In this document: positions 25,854 through 33,031 of the stretch, piece after piece
Layout: each line of letters opens with the position of its first letter
Position numbering within the stretch: the first letter of the stretch is position 1
From: an uncultured Eubacteriales bacterium
GTDB lineage: Bacteria > Bacillota > Clostridia > Oscillospirales > UBA644
DNA: 54,527 nt
Reading direction: 5' to 3'
Assembly: GCA_934454405.1 (NCBI GenBank)
Contig: CAKSFN010000015.1
Span: 1-54,527 of the forward strand
The notes under the pieces: generated by a model
What the model saw: only the letters and a program-made list of their open reading frames with translations
Database searches by the model: none
Told to the model about the DNA's origin: nothing
Translations under genes and position numbers: made by a program

Positions 25854-26777
25854 TTATTCTGCGTCGTCAGCTGCGCGTTCGCTGTCAAATAAACTCAAAA
25901 ATTCCCGAAAAGTGATCGCCTCCGCGTCTGCCGGCGCCGAGTCAACGCCGCGTTTATGATGCGGATTGAGAGTGATTTTATCGTGTGTCTTCCCCATCAT
26001 GCTGAAATACGGTGTATGAAGAAGCAAATATCCCGAATGATCCAGCAATTTGAAATCAACGTCGCAATTTGTAACAATATATTCTCTGTTAAAATCTTCG
26101 GACAGCGACGGAAGAATGCGATAACCGAGAAGTTCGGATAAAAAAGAGCATTCGTTTTCATCGGCTATTCTGTAATAACGTCTGAGCAGCGCCGTTAAGA
26201 TTTTCTTCCCCTGTTCAAGAGCGGCACGGTAAAGTGGGTTTTCGTCTGTATTCCTGCATGTAAAATCGTATTTTCTTTCAGAAAGACAATCATCGAATTT
26301 TTTCGGAAGAATCTCGTTCATATTCCAGAGTAACTGGTGAAGATTGCCGAAAATTTCATCTTCATAAAACAGGTTCTTGAGTCTTTCGTTGTCGGAATAT
26401 TCGAGAAAATATATGAAATCATCCTTTTTCTGCTTACAGGATAAGAAAAAATCGAAACCTTCGACAGAAAAATTTACCGATTCCCACTGCTTTGCGTCAG
26501 CGACTTTTTCCTTGTATTCGCGAACTGCTGTCGTTACGGAGTTCAATGCCTCATCGGATAAAAAAACAGCCTTGTGGTCGTTAAATTGCTTGACAATGAA
26601 GTCGGTTCCCGGAGTATATTTGTATTCATGTTTTCCTCTCTGATGAATCCGACATTTCAGACGAAAGTCTTCGCCGTCCTGCCCCATCCCGACGCACCGA
26701 CGGATTTTTTCAATATACCTTTTTCCGTTGAGATTGTATTCGTTCGGATATTTCGGCAAGTATTCTTTTGTTTCCAT
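25854..26777 (-). CDS. Hypothetical protein (307 aa), accessory operon
   Basis: A 307-residue soluble protein with no signal peptide or membrane segment. Start GKRYIEKIRRCVGMGQDGEDFR is followed by a Lys/Tyr-rich stretch. An aromatic, acidic central region includes FLEYSDNERLKNLFYEDE. The C-terminus has NREYIVTNCDVDFKLLDHSGYLLLH and an Ala/Glu tail. The ATG at 26777 follows AGAGGGA. I do not recognise the family. More AT-rich than the core genes on either side, and it lies 44 nt before the sigma-like gene on the same strand. Confidence 0.75.
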   Translation of the reverse strand: METKEYLPKYPNEYNLNGKRYIEKIRRCVGMGQDGEDFRLKCRIHQRGKHEYKYTPGTDFIVKQFNDHKAVFLSDEALNSVTTAVREYKEKVADAKQWESVNFSVEGFDFFLSCKQKKDDFIYFLEYSDNERLKNLFYEDEIFGNLHQLLWNMNEILPKKFDDCLSERKYDFTCRNTDENPLYRAALEQGKKILTALLRRYYRIADENECSFLSELLGYRILPSLSEDFNREYIVTNCDVDFKLLDHSGYLLLHTPYFSMMGKTHDKITLNPHHKRGVDSAPADAEAITFREFLSLFDSERAADDAE

Positions 26778-26859
26778 ATTTTATTTCCCTCTCCCCGCGC
26801 TTTGCGGCAGACAAGTGCTGTTTGCCCGTTTTCGCCTCTGTTTTTACGGAACGGTGTCT

Positions 26860-27189
26860 TTATCCTATTGAAAATACATCATAATCCGAAACACAGTCCG
26901 GTTTGGCAATCGGTTCATAGCGGTCTTCTTTACAATTAAATTTATAAAATCGCTTTGCTCCGCGAGGGTACAGCCCCGGGTAGACCTCTTCTATGACGGC
27001 ATATTTGTAAATTGTTTCGTTGATATCGCAGTCATTTTCCATGACCGCAAGTTCGGCATCGGCGAAATCATGAAAAAATCCGACAGTTCGCAAATATCCC
27101 GTGTCGAGCGTTTCTCTTTCGCTTTCCTCAAGTTTCTCTGCGGTCGTTATCGTATATATGCATTTCTCGTTATATAATCTCTCACTCAT
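26860..27189 (-). CDS. Hypothetical protein (109 aa), accessory operon
   Basis: A 109-residue protein starting MSERLYNEKCIYTITTAEK. The ATG at 27189 has AAGGAGA nine bases upstream, better than an in-frame ATG 14 codons earlier. The central TVGFFHDFADAELAVMENDCDI and KYAVIEEVYPGLYPRGAKRF resemble small uncharacterised proteins common in Clostridia accessory regions, with the pattern YAVIEE-x-GLYP. No catalytic motif. It may be an immunity or accessory factor, but this is guesswork. Confidence 0.75.
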   Translation of the reverse strand: MSERLYNEKCIYTITTAEKLEESERETLDTGYLRTVGFFHDFADAELAVMENDCDINETIYKYAVIEEVYPGLYPRGAKRFYKFNCKEDRYEPIAKPDCVSDYDVFSIG

Positions 27190-27277
27190 ATTGTTTTGTC
27201 TCCTTGTTTGATACAGAAAATTGTTTTGCAAAGATATTGATAATGTTTTGACCCGTCGCTTTTTATTTTAACGGATA

Positions 27278-27550
27278 TCAGCCCGTTTGAAGTTTCGAGA
27301 TCAAAAAATCGATTATTTTTTTTACGGTGGCTGCGGTGTTAATATCCGGATTCAAAAATACGGTCGCCCTTTTGTTCTTTATTTCAACACGACCTCTCGG
27401 GTAGTAATTGTAAGGCAAACCTTTCGTAACGGTCTTTGGGAGTTTTTGCCATTCTGTTTTGTGGTTAAAGCTGTTTTTTGATTTTGAACTGTATTCGACC
27501 GAAGAAACGGTTTTTCCGTCGGCATCGCATTGCGCCGCAACCGTAATCAA
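27278..27550 (-). CDS. Small YYPRGRV-motif protein, 5' end uncertain or frameshifted
   Basis: The first usual start codon (TTG, 27550) gives 90 residues with the conserved-looking NYYPRGRVEI motif. The same frame, however, stays open and protein-like upstream to 27667 (for example GIFWVADFESDQTLL) without any ATG, GTG or TTG. The only good ribosome site (AAAGGAG near 27615) abuts a GTG in another frame. One added base near 27600 would join the two frames. So the gene may carry a frameshift near its start, be a pseudogene, or use an odd start. First gene of the leftward accessory operon. Confidence 0.6.
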   Translation of the reverse strand: MITVAAQCDADGKTVSSVEYSSKSKNSFNHKTEWQKLPKTVTKGLPYNYYPRGRVEIKNKRATVFLNPDINTAATVKKIIDFLISKLQTG

Positions 27551-27811
27551 GAGGGTTTGATCCGATTCGAAATCGGCAACCCAGAAAATACCTTTTTTCG
27601 TTTGAAAAACACTCCTTTGTAAATGGTCCGTACAGATTATCGGATAATGTTTAAGTATAGTAGATTGTTATGATCCGTCGCTGTTTTTCCGGACGGCGTC
27701 AAGCAAATCTTCCTCCGCGACCGGATTGAGTTTGCACATCGAAATTTCTGTCAGCCGATGTGACATTTCAAAAACAGCTGTGTTTTTCGCGCCTTCCTGT
27801 TTGCGCTTGCC

Positions 27812-27841
27812 ATTATAGCACACTCCTTCAAAAAAAGTAAA
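27812..27841 (-). promoter_or_regulatory. Candidate promoter of the accessory operon
   Basis: On the - strand: TTTACT (27841-27836), 18-nt spacer, TATAAT (27817-27812). It would give a leader of about 190 nt. The leader holds a 51-codon open frame (27823-27668) in which both GTG (27823) and ATG starts have poor ribosome sites; I do not call it a gene. Confidence 0.6.
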
Positions 27842-27961
27842 CTACGATAAGGAATTTGCCCCTTTTGGAAACATTCGGTGTGAATATCTTCTTTTCAGAG
27901 AGAGAGAGTGACGCTCGTTTTTCAATTCCGTTTTCGACGGAAAAGCGTCCGAGATTTACAA

Positions 27962-28012
27962 AAAAATACATTGGGGTCTGCCTTCGAGATTTTTCCCGTG
28001 GGCAGACCCCAA
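27962..28012 (-). terminator. Terminator of the LRR-pfp-lipoprotein operon
   Basis: On the - strand: TTGGGGTCTGCC / GGCAGACCCCAA, 12 perfect pairs, then TGTATTTTTT. It starts about 20 nt after the lipoprotein stop. Confidence 0.9.
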
Positions 28013-28031
28013 CATATATTATAAGAAAATT

Positions 28032-28775
28032 TTATTTCAATCTGAAAAGCAAAGCGTTTGCTGTATCTGTATCGAATATCGGCTGCCCCTCCGCTTTGTC
28101 CGTCGGATAAAGAAATCCGAATACCGCGCCGTCGTATCCTTTCGGAACATGCACCGAGTATTCTGTGCGAAGCGTGTTTACGCCGAAATCGTTCCAGCCC
28201 GTGAGGTTTGCCGACAGCACCTCCGTCACGGTCTTGTCCTCTCCGTCGAGACGGACGGTGTATTCGCTTTCGGTGTCGGAGATCTTACGGTAAGTTTTAT
28301 CCCTGTTGACTATCCCGTAATAATCCTCGCTTGCCAACGCATACGAAAAACCTTTGTCGTAAGCGTTGACGTCCCGAAAAGAAACTTCCATTTTAACAAC
28401 CCGCCATTCGTAGCCGTCCTTAGGCGCATGTGTGGCGTCCGCGTCGAATATCTCAAATGATTTAACGGTCAGTGTTCCCTTTGTTTCAAGCGTTTCGTCC
28501 TGCACGCAGCGGGTTTTGTATTCGTAACTTTTTCCGACTTCAAGACTGCATTCAATCCCGTATTTCTCAAATTCGGGTTGGAGCTTTTCTCCCTCCGTCG
28601 CGCCGCATACCGCGCAGGTTTTGGGCTCGTAAGGCGTCGCTTCTTTCCACGCGTGGACATGCTCCGTCGACGGTTTTTCCGTGTTCTCCGTCTCGTTTTT
28701 TCCGCACGCCGTCAGCGCAAACAAGCCCGCAAAAAGAATTGCGGCAGCTTTTGCAAGAATCGGTTTGATTTTCAT
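28032..28775 (-). CDS. Secreted lipoprotein
   Basis: A 247-residue protein with a lipoprotein signal peptide: basic start, hydrophobic core and lipobox LTACGK (Cys at about 24), so it should be anchored outside the membrane. A short Thr/Glu/Lys linker is followed by HVHAWKEATPYEPKTCAVCG, a CxxC-bearing motif often seen in extracellular repeats of gut Clostridia. The rest is a beta-rich domain of unknown role (EWRVVKMEVSFRDV). Last gene of the LRR-pfp-lipoprotein operon, 14 nt after pfp, so the coupling to phosphofructokinase is by transcription rather than obvious function. Confidence 0.85.
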   Translation of the reverse strand: MKIKPILAKAAAILFAGLFALTACGKNETENTEKPSTEHVHAWKEATPYEPKTCAVCGATEGEKLQPEFEKYGIECSLEVGKSYEYKTRCVQDETLETKGTLTVKSFEIFDADATHAPKDGYEWRVVKMEVSFRDVNAYDKGFSYALASEDYYGIVNRDKTYRKISDTESEYTVRLDGEDKTVTEVLSANLTGWNDFGVNTLRTEYSVHVPKGYDGAVFGFLYPTDKAEGQPIFDTDTANALLFRLK

Positions 28776-28789
28776 TTGTGTTTACCTTT

Positions 28790-30013
28790 TCAGCCGATGA
28801 CAAGGTGAACGGGAAGCCCGTTTTTGTAAGGAATATCAAGCTGTCCGTCAATAAGAGGCATCATCTCTTTCAGAAGCGCGTCCGTAACGTTGTTTCCTTC
28901 TTTGTTAATGCCGTCGCGCGGAACTTTTCTTATTTCGTTCGCAACCTCGGAGACCTTTTTGCATTCGATGTCAACGATATAAGGCTCCGTGGATCTGCGC
29001 ACGAACATCGGTATCGCCGCCGTCATACCGCCGAGAGCCGCTTCCGCCGCCGCTTTACCTATGCGGACGGATTCTTCTATATCCGTTTTTGACGCGATAT
29101 GCGCCGCGCATCTTTGCGGAAGGCTCAGCTCAACGGAGCGGACTTTGCAGCCTATTTCCGCCTTGACAAGCATTTCAAGCTGCTTTGCCGTTCCTGCGAG
29201 ATATTTATGCCCGAATATATCGGTTGCGCCGCTCTGCGCGCCCTCGCCGACATAACGCCCGTCGGCGTAGCGTATTCCCTCGGATACCGCGACCGTCACA
29301 TTCGGCTTCTTTTCGAGCTCCGCGCTGACCGCTGCCAAAAAGGCTTCGTTGTCAAAATCGACTTCGGGCAGATATATCAGGTCTGCCGTCAGCGAACCGT
29401 TGAGTCGCGGAAGCCCCGCCGCCGCTGTCAGCCAGCCTGCGTCGCGTCCCATAATCTCAACTATCGTAACCGCTTTGACCTTGTAAACGGCGCAGTCTCT
29501 TGCAATTTCCTGCATGGTGGTTGCCACAAATTTTGCCGCCGAGCCGAAACCGGGTGTATGGTCGGTCTGCGCAAGGTCGTTGTCTATTGTTTTCGGAACG
29601 CCCATGATATGCATTTCTCTGCCGCATTTTTCGGCATAAGCAGAAAGTTTTGCCGCGGTGTCCATGGAATCGTTGCCGCCGATATAGAAGAAATATCTGA
29701 TGTCGTGCTTCTCAAAAAGCGCAAAGATCTCTTCGTAGAGCGCATCGTTCATGTCTGCGGGCAACTTTTTTCTGCAAGAACCGAGAGCCGCGGAAGGCGT
29801 GCATTCAAGCGCAAAAACGGAGTCTTCGTCCTTCAGAATATCGCGAAGGTCGACGAGGTCTTCTTTAAGAAAGCCCTCGATACCGTTTTTCATTCCGTAG
29901 ATATTTTTAACGTCTGCGTTGTCGCGAAGTCCGAGAAATACTCCCGCAAGAGTTGCGTTTATCGCGCAGGTCGGACCTCCGGACTGTCCGATAACGGCGT
30001 TTCCTTTAATCAT
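28790..30013 (-). CDS. pfp: Pyrophosphate-dependent 6-phosphofructokinase
   Basis: A 407-residue phosphofructokinase of the PPi-dependent group. GQSGGPTCAINAT binds the phosphoryl donor, GGNDS (112-116) has Asp where ATP enzymes carry Gly, and PKTIDND (140-146) has Lys where ATP enzymes have Gly. Both changes are known markers of PPi use. It catalyses fructose-6-phosphate to fructose-1,6-bisphosphate reversibly, saving ATP in anaerobic glycolysis. ATG at 30013 follows AAGGAG. It begins 5 nt after the LRR gene stop and precedes the lipoprotein by 14 nt. Confidence 0.93.
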   Translation of the reverse strand: MIKGNAVIGQSGGPTCAINATLAGVFLGLRDNADVKNIYGMKNGIEGFLKEDLVDLRDILKDEDSVFALECTPSAALGSCRKKLPADMNDALYEEIFALFEKHDIRYFFYIGGNDSMDTAAKLSAYAEKCGREMHIMGVPKTIDNDLAQTDHTPGFGSAAKFVATTMQEIARDCAVYKVKAVTIVEIMGRDAGWLTAAAGLPRLNGSLTADLIYLPEVDFDNEAFLAAVSAELEKKPNVTVAVSEGIRYADGRYVGEGAQSGATDIFGHKYLAGTAKQLEMLVKAEIGCKVRSVELSLPQRCAAHIASKTDIEESVRIGKAAAEAALGGMTAAIPMFVRRSTEPYIVDIECKKVSEVANEIRKVPRDGINKEGNNVTDALLKEMMPLIDGQLDIPYKNGLPVHLVIG

Positions 30014-30017
30014 TTTT

Positions 30018-31073
30018 TTATTCTCCTTTGCAATAGTTTTCGTTGTCTACTTTGATATATTCCAGCCCCGTCATTCCGTCAAGGACGGAAAACGCGGTCA
30101 CGTGGTTGTTGTAAGCGGTCAGGCGCTTGAGAGACGTCAGGTTTTCTATTCCGTTCAGTTTGTAAAGAACATTTGCCGAAACGTCGAGTTCTTCAAGGTT
30201 TTTGCAATTCGCAAGTTTTGAAAGGTCGTATATCTCGTTGTTGTAAAGGTCAAGCGCTTTCAGGTTCGGAAGCGAATTGAAAACGTCACCCTCTCTTACC
30301 GTGTTTGAACGGCAGACAAGCGTTTGAAGGTTTGTCAGGTTTTTCAGGCACGCGATGTCCCCGTCATAAAGCGAAAGCCCCGAAATATCGAGATATTCAA
30401 GCGTCCGAAGCCGCGAGATGTTTTCGACGGAAGCCAGCCCCGACGCGTTGACGTAAAGTCTTTTCAGTTCGGGCAAAGAAACCTCCGCAAAAACCCTGTC
30501 CGAAGAAAGCTCGTTTTGCCCGACGTTCAGCGTTTGAAGTCTCGGCAGATACGCCAGAAAAGAAAGGTCTGTCAGAGAGTTTTCTTTAACATTCAAATAC
30601 ACAAGCCCCGAAAGCTTTTTCAGAGGCTCCGATTTTTTGTCGTCAAGCGAGCAGCCCTGCGCCGAAAAAGAAACAAGAGACGCGCAAGCCGCGACGGGTT
30701 CGAGGCTCTTAACATCGTTTCCGTCTATGACGAGCTTGTTCAGCGACGGGAAGTATTTAAGTCCTTCAAGAGAAAGGATGCAGTAATCGGTCGTTGTAGA
30801 CGGTCCTTTGTACGAAAGGTCGAGCTCCGTGGCCGATGCAAGCACTCCGCCTTCTATCCTGTCGGATTTTCCGAGGTTCAGCGCGGCTCTGACCTTCTCT
30901 TCGAACACATAGTCTCCGAAAAAGGACTCTTTGTCAAGCTGCGCGCGGTCGAATTTCGGCTCTTCCGTCTTTCGGGGCTCGTCTTTTTTGAGCAGTCCGT
31001 AGGTTGCGAACGCGGCGGCGGCAAGCGTGAAAACGATTAAGAAAAGTATTCCGATTTTGAGGATTTTTTTCAT
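30018..31073 (-). CDS. Membrane-anchored leucine-rich-repeat protein
   Basis: A 351-residue protein with an N-terminal membrane helix (about residues 6-28) and a Lys/Glu-rich linker. About nine leucine-rich repeats of the SDS22-like or internalin-like type follow (LVIDGNDVKSLEP, LNVGQNELSSD, LDLYNNEIYDLSKL, LDVSANVLYKL). The LRRs end near the C-terminus without a cell-wall sorting signal. It is likely displayed outside and used for protein contacts. The ATG at 31073 has GGAG eight bases upstream; an upstream in-frame start is unlikely. First gene of the leftward operon with pfp and the lipoprotein. Confidence 0.88.
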   Translation of the reverse strand: MKKILKIGILFLIVFTLAAAAFATYGLLKKDEPRKTEEPKFDRAQLDKESFFGDYVFEEKVRAALNLGKSDRIEGGVLASATELDLSYKGPSTTTDYCILSLEGLKYFPSLNKLVIDGNDVKSLEPVAACASLVSFSAQGCSLDDKKSEPLKKLSGLVYLNVKENSLTDLSFLAYLPRLQTLNVGQNELSSDRVFAEVSLPELKRLYVNASGLASVENISRLRTLEYLDISGLSLYDGDIACLKNLTNLQTLVCRSNTVREGDVFNSLPNLKALDLYNNEIYDLSKLANCKNLEELDVSANVLYKLNGIENLTSLKRLTAYNNHVTAFSVLDGMTGLEYIKVDNENYCKGE

Positions 31074-31090
31074 TTTATTCGCTCCGACTG

Positions 31091-31119
31091 TTGAAAAGTT
31101 CGCAGTTATATGATATAAT
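31091..31119 (+). promoter_or_regulatory. Rightward promoter for trmB-nagA
   Basis: TTGAAA (31091-31096), 17-nt spacer, TATAAT (31114-31119). Predicted start near 31126, 90 nt before trmB. It lies to the left of the leftward promoter, so the two fire towards each other. Confidence 0.75.
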
Positions 31120-31147
31120 AACAATGATATAGTGGGAATGTATGTTT

Positions 31148-31176
31148 ATTATAGCATATATATATGCCGTTTGCAA
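31148..31176 (-). promoter_or_regulatory. Leftward promoter for the LRR-pfp operon
   Basis: On the - strand: TTGCAA (31176-31171), 17-nt spacer, TATAAT (31153-31148). Predicted start near 31141. The spacer holds the palindrome GCATATATATATGC. Confidence 0.75.
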
Positions 31177-31215
31177 GTTTTTCCACGGTTTTTTTGAAAG
31201 GATTTCTGAATTTTT

Positions 31216-31833
31216 ATGAGGGCGAGAAAGAAAAAAAATACCGTTCCGAGACTTGAACGGCACGCAGAGCTTATCGTTGACACCGTTGAACCGAGGGAAG
31301 GCGTTCCTCTGCACGTTGAGATAGGCTGCGGCAAGGGCGCGTTCGCCGTCGGTATGGCGCGGCTGATGCCGGAAGTCGATTATTACGCGCTTGAAAAGGT
31401 TCCCGATGTTATGGTAACGGCTGTCGAAAAAGCCGCCGCCGCGGAACTGAAAAACTGCAAATTCCTTATCGCGGATGCCGTTATGCTTCCGGATATCTGC
31501 CCTGAGGGAAGCGTGGACGTGCTTTATCTGAACTTTTCCGACCCATGGTCGAAAAACAGGGACAGAAAACGCCGCTTAACGCATATCAATTTTCTTCAAA
31601 CATATAAAAAACTGCTGAAACCGGACGGAATCATTCGCATAAAGACCGACAATGTCAGACTTTTCGACTTTACCCTCGAACAGCTTGAGCTTGCGGGCTT
31701 TGAAACGTTTGATTTAACGCGCGATCTGCATAACTGCGATATCGCAAACGAGGTTATGACCGAATACGAAAAGCGTTTTTCCGAACTCGGCTTCCCCATC
31801 AATGCCGTCAAGGCGAGAATAAAAAAAGATTGA
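31216..31833 (+). CDS. trmB: tRNA (guanine-N7)-methyltransferase TrmB
   Basis: A 205-residue Rossmann-type methyltransferase that makes m7G46 in tRNA. The SAM site is VEIGCGKGAFAVG; the signature FSDPWSKNRDRKRRLTH and the KTDN stretch near 140 are typical of TrmB. It starts with a basic RARKKKN segment. The ribosome site AAAGGA lies rather far from the ATG (13 nt). It overlaps nothing, and is followed after 29 nt by nagA in the same direction. Driven by the promoter at 31091-31119. Confidence 0.95.
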   Translation: MRARKKKNTVPRLERHAELIVDTVEPREGVPLHVEIGCGKGAFAVGMARLMPEVDYYALEKVPDVMVTAVEKAAAAELKNCKFLIADAVMLPDICPEGSVDVLYLNFSDPWSKNRDRKRRLTHINFLQTYKKLLKPDGIIRIKTDNVRLFDFTLEQLELAGFETFDLTRDLHNCDIANEVMTEYEKRFSELGFPINAVKARIKKD

Positions 31834-31862
31834 ATTTTTTTTGTATAAAAGGGAGATATATT

Positions 31863-33002
31863 ATGATACTCAAAAATGCCGAGGTTTACAACGGCGAATT
31901 TGAAAAGATCAGAGCAGACGTTAAAACAGAAGGCGAAAAAATCTCGGAAATAGGCGATTTTTCCGCTGAGGACGGCATTGACCTGACGGGTCTTGTCGTT
32001 ATGCCGGGGCTTATTGATATGCATATTCACGGCTGCGGCGGCGCCGATGCCGGCGACGCGACGCCCGAAGCGCTTGAAACGATGTCCCAAACGCTTGTGA
32101 AAAACGGCGTAACTTCGTTCTGCCCCGCTTCGATGACGCTTTCTTTTGAAGAACTCACAAAGATATTTGCCAACATCGACGCGATGAAAGATAAGGTCGG
32201 CGGCGCGTATATCCACGGCGCGAATATGGAGGGACCGTATATCGCGATGTCGAAAAAGGGCGCGCAAAATCCGCTTTATGTCAGAAATCCCGATAAAGAG
32301 GAGTTCAAAAAGCTTTACGAGGGCTGCAACGGCGCGATAAGAGTTGTTGATATTGCTCCCGAATGCGACGGCGGCGACGAATTTATAAAAGAAATTCAGC
32401 CGATCTGTCCCGTTTCCATCGCGCATACGGACGCCGGTTACGATGAGGCTGTTCACGCGATAGAACTCGGCGTTCGCCATATAACACACCTGTTCAACGC
32501 GCAATCGGGGCTTCATCACAGAAAGCCCGGAGTTGTCGGCGCGGCGTTCGACGTCGGCCGCGCAAACGGCGTTCGCGCCGAGCTTATCTGCGACGGGTTC
32601 CATATCCATCCCGCGACGCTTCGCATAGCCTTCCGCGAAATGGGCGAGGACGGAACGGTTATAATCAGCGATTCCATGAAGGCGGCGGGCTGCCCGGACG
32701 GCGACTACGACCTCGGCGGACAACCCGTTTATGTCCGCGACGGCAAGGCGCTTCTTGCGGACGGAACAATCGCGGCTTCGACCTCGAATGTTTACAAGGA
32801 ACTGAAGAATGTTATCTCGTTCGGTATTCCCGAAAAGCAGGCTGTAAAATCCGCGACGATAAACCCCGCAAGGGCGATCCGCGTCGATGACAGAACGGGT
32901 TCGATAGAAAAGGGCAAATTTGCCGACATCCTCGTTGTCGACAAGGACTACAACATAAAGCTCGTCATCGTAAAGGGCGAGATCAAGGTCAATAATCTTT
33001 AA
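31863..33002 (+). CDS. nagA: N-acetylglucosamine-6-phosphate deacetylase
   Basis: A 379-residue amidohydrolase that removes acetate from GlcNAc-6-phosphate in amino-sugar use and cell-wall recycling. It has the MPGLIDMHIHG metal motif, the metal Glu in NMEGPY, IAHTDAGY and HITHLFNAQ His residues, and the catalytic Asp in IISDSMKA. The start at 31863 has GGGAG upstream. No NagB (glucosamine-6-phosphate deaminase) or sugar PTS genes are visible in the window, so NagA here is separated from its usual partners. Next to trmB, possibly co-transcribed. Confidence 0.94.
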   Translation: MILKNAEVYNGEFEKIRADVKTEGEKISEIGDFSAEDGIDLTGLVVMPGLIDMHIHGCGGADAGDATPEALETMSQTLVKNGVTSFCPASMTLSFEELTKIFANIDAMKDKVGGAYIHGANMEGPYIAMSKKGAQNPLYVRNPDKEEFKKLYEGCNGAIRVVDIAPECDGGDEFIKEIQPICPVSIAHTDAGYDEAVHAIELGVRHITHLFNAQSGLHHRKPGVVGAAFDVGRANGVRAELICDGFHIHPATLRIAFREMGEDGTVIISDSMKAAGCPDGDYDLGGQPVYVRDGKALLADGTIAASTSNVYKELKNVISFGIPEKQAVKSATINPARAIRVDDRTGSIEKGKFADILVVDKDYNIKLVIVKGEIKVNNL

Positions 33003-33031
33003 AATAAATCTATATTGAGGAGCGTTCCGAT

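Noticed and set aside
27668..27813. Micro-gene starting ATG with AAGGAG just upstream
   Set aside because: The ATG overlaps a TATAAT box and its frame stops after 20 codons; the longer frame beside it lacks a usable start. Kept only as a leader feature.
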